In this document: positions 1-6,262 of the stretch, one piece after another
Numbering within the stretch: the stretch's first letter is position 1
Layout of the letters: every line of letters starts with the position of its first letter
Translations under genes and position numbers: made by a program
Assembly: GCA_030830385.1 (NCBI GenBank)
Contig: JAURNA010000219.1
Location: 1-6,556, forward strand
Reading direction: 5' to 3'
Length of the DNA: 6,556 nt
Origin: Crocinitomicaceae bacterium
GTDB taxonomy: Bacteria > Bacteroidota > Bacteroidia > Flavobacteriales_D > Crocinitomicaceae
Notes under the pieces: model-generated
Told to the model about the DNA's origin: nothing
Database searches by the model: none
What the model saw: only the letters and a program-made list of their open reading frames with translations

Positions 1-255
1 GAAGCGCTCCGGAGTTCGGTGAATCAATTCAAATGTTGCCACATCGGGCAAGTACGGCATGATGAACCTCGTAAGGCCTGTGTCCAGATAATTCTTGATT
101 TCTGAGTTCCAGATTCCTGATTCGCAGACTACTAAGATTTCTCCTACGTTTCCCGTTACAGGACTTCTGGCGTCTCCTTTGAAGGTCATTTCCGAGCAAC
201 GCGAAAGGGAGAGTAGTGCCAGACAAGTGAGTGCTATTGAGATGATTCGTTTCAT
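1..255 (-). CDS. DUF4837-family envelope protein, 5' part (C-terminus outside window)
   Basis: The first 85 codons of a gene that continues past the left edge. It starts at an ATG (253-255) and is open to base 1. The N-terminus is a signal sequence: MKR, a hydrophobic stretch at residues 4-17, then LSRC with Cys20. This resembles a lipoprotein signal, but the -1 residue is Arg rather than Gly, Ala or Ser, so lipidation is uncertain. The mature part contains GNVGEILVV (about 35-43), a Trp (W48) and FELIHRTPERF (75-85). This pattern of a GxxGEILVV strand and a later FxxIHxxPxxF segment is what I recall for DUF4837, an envelope family of unknown function in Bacteroidota. Assignment is from memory of the family, without a profile search. 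The gene lies 43 nt after mltD on the same strand and is probably cotranscribed. No clear Shine-Dalgarno precedes the ATG. Confidence 0.75.
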   Translation of the reverse strand, partial: MKRIISIALTCLALLSLSRCSEMTFKGDARSPVTGNVGEILVVCESGIWNSEIKNYLDTGLTRFIMPYLPDVATFELIHRTPERF

Positions 256-298
256 AGATAAGTATTGTTGAGCGTATTGCTGCAAAAATCGGGCAAAA

Positions 299-1783
299 CT
301 ATCTCACACGAATTCGCTGGCCTATGCTAATGCGGTCTACGTTGATTCCGGGGTTGAGTTTGCGCAGCTGATTGATGCTCATTCCGTGGCGTTGTGCAAT
401 TTTTCCAAACGTGTCTCCTGAACGGACCGAATAGTACCTTCTGGTCGTCGTTGTATTCGTATTGGTACTTTGCAGTGTTGCCGGTGCACTTGCCGTACCT
501 TTCACCTTCAAACGCTGACCGATGTATATGCGTGTTGTGCGCAATCCATTCAGGCGCTGAATTTCCGCTGTGGTTGTTCCATACCTCGAAGCAATTGTTC
601 CCAGGGTTTCACCACTGGATACCTTATGATACGTGTACGACACATGGTTGGCTGGTGGCTCCGTTGAGTTATTCGGGGTTGGGCGATTGTTTGCGATTTG
701 TGGTTCAGCCGGCTTTTCATACGAATCGTACTCCAGCGCATACAGGCTGTCTTCCATGGAGGTTAGCACCCCAATGTTTTCAAGCGGCATTGTCAGGCAA
801 TATCCTTTCGGTGCATAGTCGCGTTTGAAAATCGGATTGTACCGTTTTACTTCCTCCTCTTCCATCCTGAGCAGCGTCCCAATCGTATTGAAATGAACTC
901 CCTGTGAGAGGCAAACGGTATCAAGCTGATAATAGCCCACTTCAGCGTCCATTGGGACAATGTTGTGTTCTGCGTGATACGTAATCAAATAGGCGGCGGC
1001 GATGAAGTTTGGAACATAGCCTTGCGTTTCTCTTGGTAAAAATGGTCTAACCTCCCAATACGTGAGTTTATCCCCTGATCGGCGAATGGCCCGGTTTACG
1101 TTTCCCGGTCCTGCATTGTAGGCAGCGAGAGCAAGGTTCCAATCGTTGTAGATGTCGTAGAGTTTCTTCAGGTAACGACATGCCGCATCTGTTGCTTTTG
1201 CGGGATCCATTCGTTCATCGACGTATGAATTTTCCTCAAGGCCCATCATTTTGCCTGTTCCGTACATGAACTGCCAAAGTCCGAGTGCTCCTGCTCTCGA
1301 TTTTACCTGTGGACGCAAACCACTTTCGATTACGGCAAGGTACTTTAGCTCAATTGGCATGTTGTACTGGGCGAGCTTCTCTTCGAACAAATCAAAATAG
1401 AGCTTGGATCGGCCCAAAACAACGCGGATAAATCCTCTTCGCTTCTCGATGAAAAACTTGATTGTGTTTAGCGTTGCTTCGTTGCAATCAAGGTGAAATG
1501 GGCTCATTTCGTTGATTACGCTCAAACGCTCGCAATACACCTCATCGGAAAACTCCGGGAAATCGGTTGTTTCGTAATTCAATGCATCGATGATGGAATC
1601 GTAGTTGTCGTTGAACGAGTGCTCGGCATAAAACGCGTTGAGCGTCTGCTCGATGGTGCGAATCATCTGCCCGTTCATCGTTGAATCCTCCGGATCCATT
1701 TGAAGCGGATCAGCACCCGGTTGGGCAATCCCTGAAAAACCGAGTAATGCAACCCAAAACACTACGAAATATGTGTTATTCAT
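299..1783 (-). CDS. mltD: Membrane-bound lytic murein transglycosylase D-like protein with LysM repeats
   Basis: A 494-residue exported enzyme predicted to cleave the MurNAc-GlcNAc bond of peptidoglycan non-hydrolytically, leaving 1,6-anhydroMurNAc ends (family 1D, GH23 fold). Residues 1-20 are a signal peptide ending SGIAQ; there is no lipobox Cys, so it is probably periplasmic despite the family name. The SLT domain spans about 130-270: catalytic Glu153 in VIESGLRP, then GALGLWQFM (165-173) and the AYNAGPGNV signature (221-229). Two canonical LysM peptidoglycan-binding modules follow, about 385-428 (SSGETLGTIA) and 450-494 (RSGDTFGKIA), joined by a Ser/Thr/Asn-rich linker (about 429-447). 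Residues 290-333 align without gaps to the first part of LysM and look like a degenerate third copy. There are five cysteines (84, 100, 202, 291, 329). The ATG overlaps the gatA stop by 8 nt and has a strong Shine-Dalgarno, suggesting translational coupling. Full length, no damage seen. Confidence 0.93.
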   Translation of the reverse strand: MNNTYFVVFWVALLGFSGIAQPGADPLQMDPEDSTMNGQMIRTIEQTLNAFYAEHSFNDNYDSIIDALNYETTDFPEFSDEVYCERLSVINEMSPFHLDCNEATLNTIKFFIEKRRGFIRVVLGRSKLYFDLFEEKLAQYNMPIELKYLAVIESGLRPQVKSRAGALGLWQFMYGTGKMMGLEENSYVDERMDPAKATDAACRYLKKLYDIYNDWNLALAAYNAGPGNVNRAIRRSGDKLTYWEVRPFLPRETQGYVPNFIAAAYLITYHAEHNIVPMDAEVGYYQLDTVCLSQGVHFNTIGTLLRMEEEEVKRYNPIFKRDYAPKGYCLTMPLENIGVLTSMEDSLYALEYDSYEKPAEPQIANNRPTPNNSTEPPANHVSYTYHKVSSGETLGTIASRYGTTTAEIQRLNGLRTTRIYIGQRLKVKGTASAPATLQSTNTNTTTTRRYYSVRSGDTFGKIAQRHGMSINQLRKLNPGINVDRISIGQRIRVR

Positions 1784-3194
1784 GAACTACTCCTTTCTTT
1801 TCCAATTGACGACTGATGTTTATCAATCGTTGTTCTTCAAAATGATTGGCGATCAGCTGTACACCGAAGGGAAGTCCGTTGCTGTGCTGGCCAAGTGGTA
1901 GGGAAATTGCCGGATTTCCAGTTAGGTTTGCGTGTACGGTAAAAATGTCCTGCAAGTACATGGCGATTGAATCTCCAACCTCACCAATTTTAAACGCTGT
2001 GGTAGGTGTGGTAGGCAATAGGATGAAGTCGTATTGTTCGAAAATTTCATTTGTTTTTTCCTGCAGCACCCGGCGTACTTTTTGTCCTTTCGCGTAATAT
2101 GCGTCGTAATAACCGTGAGACAGTACAAAGGTTCCTGCCATAATCCGGCGCTGAACTTCTGCTCCAAACCCTTCCGAGCGTGACTTCTTGTACGTGTCTT
2201 CCACTCCTTTGGCCTCATTGCTTCGATACCCGTAGTGTACCCCATCAAATCGGGAAAGGTTCGAAGACGCCTCTGCTGTAGTCAGGACATAGTAGGTTGG
2301 AACGATATAATCCAGGTAGGGGAACGAGACGAAATCCACCGTGTTGCCCGCCGCCTTCAGTTCATCGATTGTATGATCAATGCACGTGCGAATTTCCGGA
2401 TCTGTTCCATCCATTTCGTAGCTTTCCTTCAGTACTGCAATTCGCAGCCCTGACTCTTCTGATTCATCCGAATATCGCTCAACGTCACGAGTAGAGGCCG
2501 TTGCGTCAAAATCATCGGCTCCGGCCATCACTTCCAGCAACAATGCCGCGTCTTCCACAGAGTTGGTAAATGGGCCGATTTGATCAAATGACGACGCATA
2601 TGCAATCAATCCGTAACGGCTAATTCTTCCGTATGTCGGTTTGAGTCCAACCGTTCCTGTAAAGCTCGCTGGTTGTCGGATGGAACCTCCTGTATCACTT
2701 CCGAGGGCTGCTGTACACAGGTTTGCGGCGATTGCTGTTGCGGAACCGCCTGATGATCCTCCCGGGACAAATTCAGGGTTGATCGCATTTTTCACCGGGC
2801 CAAAAGCCGAGTTTTCGTTTGAGCTTCCCATGGCGAATTCGTCACAGTTGAGGCGTCCGATGATGACTGCATCTTCATTGATCAATCGTTGAACAGCGGT
2901 TGCTGTGTACAGGGATTCAAACCCTTCCAGAATTTTGGAAGAAGCGGAAACCTTGTGTCCTTTGTAGCAGAGGTTGTCCTTGATTCCAATGACCATTCCT
3001 GCCAATCGACCGGCCGTACCGTTCGCTATTTTGGCATCCACCGTTCGTGCCTGTTCGCGGGCACTTTCCTCAAAAACTTCAAGAAAACTATTCAGGTGCG
3101 ATGAATCCGCTATACGACCGAGGTAGACTTCCAGCAGGTCTGTAACAGACTTTCCGGAAGCAATTGCTTTTTTTACATCCGCGAAGGTGCGCAT
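1776..3194 (-). CDS. gatA: Glutamyl-tRNA(Gln) amidotransferase subunit A
   Basis: A 472-residue amidase-signature protein, the normal length for GatA. In the cytosolic GatCAB complex it hydrolyses glutamine and passes ammonia to GatB, which converts Glu-tRNA(Gln) to Gln-tRNA(Gln); organisms using it generally lack a direct GlnRS route or use both. The Lys-cisSer-Ser triad is complete: Lys72 in GIKDN, Ser147 in GGSSGGS (145-151) and Ser171 in SDTGGSIRQPAS. The spacing matches the K79/S154/S178 triad I recall from Staphylococcus aureus GatA. GLKPTYGRISRYG (183-195) and SSFDQIGPF (201-209) are GatA-like and favour it over a generic amidase. gatB and gatC are not in the window, which is common because Bacteroidota often scatter these genes. 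It starts 17 nt after tatA with no clear Shine-Dalgarno, and its 3' end carries the ribosome-binding site and start of mltD. Confidence 0.95.
   Translation of the reverse strand: MRTFADVKKAIASGKSVTDLLEVYLGRIADSSHLNSFLEVFEESAREQARTVDAKIANGTAGRLAGMVIGIKDNLCYKGHKVSASSKILEGFESLYTATAVQRLINEDAVIIGRLNCDEFAMGSSNENSAFGPVKNAINPEFVPGGSSGGSATAIAANLCTAALGSDTGGSIRQPASFTGTVGLKPTYGRISRYGLIAYASSFDQIGPFTNSVEDAALLLEVMAGADDFDATASTRDVERYSDESEESGLRIAVLKESYEMDGTDPEIRTCIDHTIDELKAAGNTVDFVSFPYLDYIVPTYYVLTTAEASSNLSRFDGVHYGYRSNEAKGVEDTYKKSRSEGFGAEVQRRIMAGTFVLSHGYYDAYYAKGQKVRRVLQEKTNEIFEQYDFILLPTTPTTAFKIGEVGDSIAMYLQDIFTVHANLTGNPAISLPLGQHSNGLPFGVQLIANHFEEQRLINISRQLEKKGVVHE
1790..1796 (-). promoter_or_regulatory. Strong Shine-Dalgarno for mltD inside the end of gatA
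   Basis: On the minus strand AAAGGAG lies 6 nt before the mltD ATG, inside the last codons of gatA. It supports ATG 1781-1783 as the start. Together with the ATGAATAA stop-start overlap, it suggests ribosomes finishing gatA can reinitiate on mltD. Strong Shine-Dalgarno sequences are uncommon in Bacteroidota. Confidence 0.7.
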
Positions 3195-3211
3195 GGATTA
3201 TTCTGGATTCA

Positions 3212-3388
3212 TTACTTTTCTTCGGTGTCGGACGTAGCTGCTCCTTCTGTTTTGGAAGCATCCTTAAACTCCTTCACTCCCTTTCCAAGTCCTTTCAACA
3301 ATTCGGGAATTTTTTTCCCTCCAAACAGCAGTAAGGCGACTACCAGAATTGCTACTACCTGCCATGGACCGAATACTCCTAAAACCAT
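3212..3388 (-). CDS. tatA: Sec-independent (twin-arginine) translocase subunit TatA/TatE
   Basis: A 58-codon gene, short enough that a 60-residue cutoff misses it. TatA oligomerises in the inner membrane and helps folded proteins with twin-arginine signals cross once TatC has recognised them. The order of parts is classic: a short periplasmic N-terminus with GPWQ (7-10), one membrane helix (about 11-22), the FGG hinge (22-24), then KKIPELLKGLGKGVKEFKD (25-43), the amphipathic helix lying on the cytoplasmic face, and a polar acidic tail. The Phe22-Gly23 pair is the hallmark of TatA/E. A TatB reading is less likely given the short length and the KKIPEL helix, but TatA and TatE cannot be told apart. 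The ATG is supported by AAAAGGA 5 nt upstream. It leads a close-packed group with gatA 17 nt downstream. tatC is not in the window. Confidence 0.93.
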   Translation of the reverse strand: MVLGVFGPWQVVAILVVALLLFGGKKIPELLKGLGKGVKEFKDASKTEGAATSDTEEK

Positions 3389-3393
3389 CTTTT

Positions 3394-3400
3394 TCCTTTT
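3394..3400 (-). promoter_or_regulatory. Ribosome-binding site of tatA
   Basis: On the minus strand AAAAGGA lies 5 nt before the tatA ATG (3386-3388). It fixes the start of this small gene and is one of only two good Shine-Dalgarno matches in the window. Confidence 0.6.
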
Positions 3401-3410
3401 AGAGTTGATG

Positions 3411-3418
3411 CAAAGGTA
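3411..3418 (-). promoter_or_regulatory. Candidate Bacteroidota -7 promoter box for tatA-gatA-mltD-DUF4837
   Basis: On the minus strand TACCTTTG fits the Bacteroidota -7 consensus TAnnTTTG exactly. It would place transcription start near 3407, giving a leader of roughly 15-20 nt before tatA. No good TTTG-type -33 element is seen 19-21 nt upstream, where the sequence is ACCC-like, so the call rests on one box. The position, at the end of the only large gap and just before the first gene of the left block, supports it. Confidence 0.5.
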
Positions 3419-3519
3419 CTGAAATAAACGCTAACACGGGGTTTTAACGTTTCAGAATATCCTTAAAATTCATTAATTGCCTGGCGAGACATGCGGTCGT
3501 TTAGTCTGCGGTTCGTTAC

Positions 3520-3541
3520 TTTCACGATTGCCTCCGTGAAA
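3520..3541. repeat. Perfect 7-bp inverted repeat after infB
   Basis: TTTCACG and CGTGAAA face each other across an 8-nt loop. The transcript of either strand could fold into a short hairpin. No U-rich tract follows on either strand, so it is not a typical Rho-independent terminator. On the minus strand the loop contains GAGG and the second arm contains GTG. It could be a weak RNA structure or mark 3' processing; chance is also possible at this length. Confidence 0.4.
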
Positions 3542-3575
3542 AAGGATGAATCCAACGGGTTCCTTTCCGGGACTA

Positions 3576-6197
3576 TCAGAGCTTTCTTGCCACTTCTACT
3601 TCTTCGTAGGCTTCAATGATATCGCCTTCTTTGATATCGTTGTATTTTTCTACGTTGAGGCCACATTCGTAGTTGTTTTTCACTTCTTTCACGTCGTCTT
3701 TGAAACGCTTTAACGATCCGAGTTCACCGGAGTGAACAACGATTCCATCGCGGATGACGCGAATTTTCGAAGAGCGCTTGATGACTCCATCGAGAACGAA
3801 GCATCCTGCGATGGTTCCCACTTTGGTGATGCTGAATGTTTCGCGTACTTCTGCGGAGCCTGTGATTTGCTCTTCGATATCCGGCGACAGCATTCCTTCC
3901 ATCGCAGATTTGATTTCTTCGATGGCTTTGTAAATAACAGAGTACAGGCGGATGTCGATTTGCTCCGTTTCGGCAAGCTTACGGGCTGCTGCTGAAGGCC
4001 GAACCTGGAATCCGATGATGATGGCATCGGATGCAGAAGCGAGGTTCACATCTGCCTCGGAAATGGCTCCTACTCCTTTGTATACAATATTTACCTGAAT
4101 TTCTTCGGTTGTCAGGCGCATCATCGAATCCGAAAGTGCCTCGATGGATCCGTCCACGTCTCCTTTGACGATCAAGTTCAACTCCTTAAAGTCTCCGATC
4201 GCTAATCGACGTCCGATTTCATCCAGCGTGATGTGTTTCGTGGTACGCAGACCCTGCTCACGATACAATTGTTCACGTTTGGAGGCGATTGCCTTTGCTT
4301 CGCGCTCGTCGTCCATGATGTGGAAACTATCACCTGCAGACGGTGCTCCGTTGATACCCAAAATGGATACCGGCATTGAGGGACCTACTTCTTTCAGGGC
4401 ATTTCCGTGCTCGTCGTGCATTGCACGTACACGTCCGTGGTTTCTTCCTACCAACACAATGTCTCCCACATGGAGTGTTCCGGCCTGAACCAGAATGTTG
4501 GTAACGTATCCTTTTCCTTTGTCGAGGGATGATTCAATGACTGTACCCACCGCGTTTTTATCCGGATTGGCTTTCAGGTCCAGCAGTTCTGCTTCGAGCA
4601 ATATTTTCTCAAGCAATGCATCGATGTTTTTGTTTTGCTTGGCTGAAATTTCCTGGCATTGGTATTTTCCTCCCCAATCTTCGACAAGGATATTCATTCC
4701 TGAGAGCTGCTCTTTAATCTTGTCCGGATTTGCTCCGGGTTTGTCAATTTTGTTGATGGCAAACACCATGGGTACATTCGCCGCCTGAGCGTGAGAAATC
4801 GCTTCTTTTGTTTGCGGCATCACGTCGTCGTCAGCTGCAACGATGATGATGGCCACGTCTGTTACTTGGGCACCACGAGCACGCATGGCCGTAAAGGCTT
4901 CGTGACCTGGTGTGTCGAGGAAGGTCAATCTCTGCCCGCTTTTCAAGGTAACGTTGTAGGCTCCGATGTGCTGGGTGATTCCCCCTGCTTCACCTTCTGT
5001 GACGTTTGCGTCTCGAATACGGTCAAGCAAGGAAGTTTTACCGTGGTCAACGTGTCCCATGACCGTAATGATCGGCGGTCTGGGTTGAAGGTCTTCTTCG
5101 TTGTCTTCTACGACTGGTATTTCTTCCTGGACTTCCGCACTTACGAACTCTGTTTCGTATCCGAATTCTTCCGCTACGATCTGAATAGTTTCAGCATCGA
5201 GACGCTGGTTGATGGAGACGAAGATTCCGAGAGACATACATGCTGAGATGACTTCGGTTGCGCTTACGTTCATCATGGTTCCCAGTTCGGAAACCGTGAC
5301 AAATTCTGTAAGTTTCAGGATTTTCTCTTCCAACTCTGCCTGAAGTTCTTCTTCCTGACGGCGTTGTGCTACCTGATCTCGCTTTGCACGGCGGTTTTTC
5401 GATGCTTTCGATTTTCCTCCTTTACTGGAGAGGCGGGCAAGTGTTTCCTTGATCTCTCGCTGAATGTCCTGTTCGGTAATTTCCGGTTTCTCTTCCCGCT
5501 GTTTCTTACCTCCCTTCTTCTGTTGCTGAGATTGCTTGTTAACGTCGATTTTTCGGACACGCTTGCGTCTGCGGCGTTCGCCATCGGACGAAGAAGTACG
5601 AGGTTTTTCTACCGGAAGTTCAATTTTTCCCATCACCTTCGGTCCGGTCAGCTTCCGTGTTTCGACACGGATGGTTTCAGGTGGTTTTACCGTTTCTTTC
5701 TCTTCCTTCTTTGGCTCTTGCTTCTTTTCTTCCGATTTTTTCTCTTCAACCTTTTTTTCTTCAACTTTTTCCTTTGCTGCCTCTTTCTTTTTCGGTGCTT
5801 CTTTCTTCTCAGGTCGGGTTTTGGTGTTCAGGGCGTCAAGGTCGATTTTGCCAACCACCTGAACGCGTTTCGCCGGAGGCTCTTTCTCTTCTACTTTTAC
5901 TTTCGGGATTTCCTGAACCTTGGGCTCTTCTTTCGCCGGTTCTTCTTCCTTCTTGTCCTTGTCGCGAAGCGAAATGGTCTCTCGTTTTTCCCGTGTGGTA
6001 GTTGTGAGTTTGGACTTTTCTTTCAGGTCTTGATCCGCGGCGAATTCAGTACGCAGCATCTCGTATTGCTCCGGAGTCAGCTTAGTATTTGGACTCGAAT
6101 CAATCGACACGCCGTTTCCTTCGAGGAAATCAACAATTGTGCTGATTCCGACGTTGAATTCTCCAGCTGCTTTTCCTAATCTTGTTGGTCTCGCCAT
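3576..6197 (-). CDS. infB: Translation initiation factor IF-2
   Basis: An 873-residue GTPase that brings fMet-tRNA to the 30S subunit and promotes 50S joining. Residues 1-55 form a small N-terminal domain (RLGKAAGEFNVGISTIVDFL), typical of Bacteroidota IF-2. Residues 56-290 are a low-complexity, probably disordered Lys/Glu-rich linker with VEEKK-like repeats near 145-165 and two GKI(D/E)L motifs (116-120, 190-194). A second IF2_N-type helical domain lies at about 292-345. The GTPase domain has all five motifs: G1 GHVDHGKT 381-388, G2 GITQH 406-410, G3 DTPGH 428-432, G4 NKID 482-485, G5 SAK 518-520. The beta-barrel domain II, domain III (about 650-760) and the C-terminal fMet-tRNA-binding domain (IAGCFVLDG 796-804) follow. 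The start is ATG 6195-6197; a modest AAGGA lies about 12 nt upstream. It ends with tandem TGA-TAG stops. It sits 65 nt after nusA, the conserved bacterial order. Confidence 0.98.
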   Translation of the reverse strand: MARPTRLGKAAGEFNVGISTIVDFLEGNGVSIDSSPNTKLTPEQYEMLRTEFAADQDLKEKSKLTTTTREKRETISLRDKDKKEEEPAKEEPKVQEIPKVKVEEKEPPAKRVQVVGKIDLDALNTKTRPEKKEAPKKKEAAKEKVEEKKVEEKKSEEKKQEPKKEEKETVKPPETIRVETRKLTGPKVMGKIELPVEKPRTSSSDGERRRRKRVRKIDVNKQSQQQKKGGKKQREEKPEITEQDIQREIKETLARLSSKGGKSKASKNRRAKRDQVAQRRQEEELQAELEEKILKLTEFVTVSELGTMMNVSATEVISACMSLGIFVSINQRLDAETIQIVAEEFGYETEFVSAEVQEEIPVVEDNEEDLQPRPPIITVMGHVDHGKTSLLDRIRDANVTEGEAGGITQHIGAYNVTLKSGQRLTFLDTPGHEAFTAMRARGAQVTDVAIIIVAADDDVMPQTKEAISHAQAANVPMVFAINKIDKPGANPDKIKEQLSGMNILVEDWGGKYQCQEISAKQNKNIDALLEKILLEAELLDLKANPDKNAVGTVIESSLDKGKGYVTNILVQAGTLHVGDIVLVGRNHGRVRAMHDEHGNALKEVGPSMPVSILGINGAPSAGDSFHIMDDEREAKAIASKREQLYREQGLRTTKHITLDEIGRRLAIGDFKELNLIVKGDVDGSIEALSDSMMRLTTEEIQVNIVYKGVGAISEADVNLASASDAIIIGFQVRPSAAARKLAETEQIDIRLYSVIYKAIEEIKSAMEGMLSPDIEEQITGSAEVRETFSITKVGTIAGCFVLDGVIKRSSKIRVIRDGIVVHSGELGSLKRFKDDVKEVKNNYECGLNVEKYNDIKEGDIIEAYEEVEVARKL

Positions 6198-6240
6198 AAA
6201 TTTTACGCGTCCTTACTGAGCGGTTTTTCTAAAAAGGTTC

Positions 6241-6248
6241 AAATATAG
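6241..6248 (-). promoter_or_regulatory. Candidate internal promoter for infB in the nusA-infB gap
   Basis: On the minus strand TATATTTG matches the Bacteroidota -7 consensus TAnnTTTG. Exactly 20 nt upstream, inside the last nusA codons (6269-6272), is TTCG, one mismatch from the -33 element TTTG. Start would fall near 6238, giving a leader of about 40 nt. It could give infB expression independent of the upstream nusA promoter. AT-rich gaps can produce such matches by chance. Confidence 0.45.
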
Positions 6249-6262
6249 TCTTTTTGCCGGGT

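Larger units (their letters stand above)
3389..3575. other. Intergenic region between infB and tatA
   Basis: The largest non-coding stretch in the window, 187 nt. From the infB side it begins with a second stop directly after the infB stop (minus strand TGATAG), then a perfect 7-bp inverted repeat (3520-3541), a possible 20-codon GTG-started frame (3463-3525), and the candidate tatA promoter and ribosome-binding site. I see no hairpin followed by a T-run on either strand, so no intrinsic terminator can be called for infB. Read-through into tatA is therefore possible. Confidence 0.6.

Noticed and set aside
29..226. A 65-codon minus-strand frame
   Set aside because: It is out of frame with the DUF4837 gene (1-255), which has a signal sequence and family-like motifs; this frame has neither and is Arg-rich.
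283..290. GATTTTTG as a -7 promoter box for the DUF4837 gene
   Set aside because: The first base misses TAnnTTTG and no TTTG-like -33 element lies 19-21 nt upstream; the gap is only 43 nt, so cotranscription with mltD is simpler.
394..828. A 144-codon plus-strand frame opposite mltD
   Set aside because: It has no recognisable domain and lies fully antisense to the well-supported lytic transglycosylase.
3446..3475. A 9-codon ATG frame (MNFKDILKR) before tatA
   Set aside because: It overlaps the other small frame, has no good ribosome-binding site, and is too short to separate from chance.
3520..3541. Intrinsic terminator after infB
   Set aside because: The stem is only 7 bp with moderate GC and no T-run follows on either strand.
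3710..4027. A 105-codon minus-strand frame inside infB
   Set aside because: It is a shifted frame within the conserved IF-2 C-terminal domains, Ser-rich, with no family resemblance.
5364..6179. A 271-codon open frame on the plus strand, rich in Phe and Leu
   Set aside because: It is the antisense of the Lys/Glu-rich IF-2 linker; AAG and GAA codons read backwards give CTT and TTC, which removes stops and mimics a membrane protein. IF-2 is certain on the other strand.
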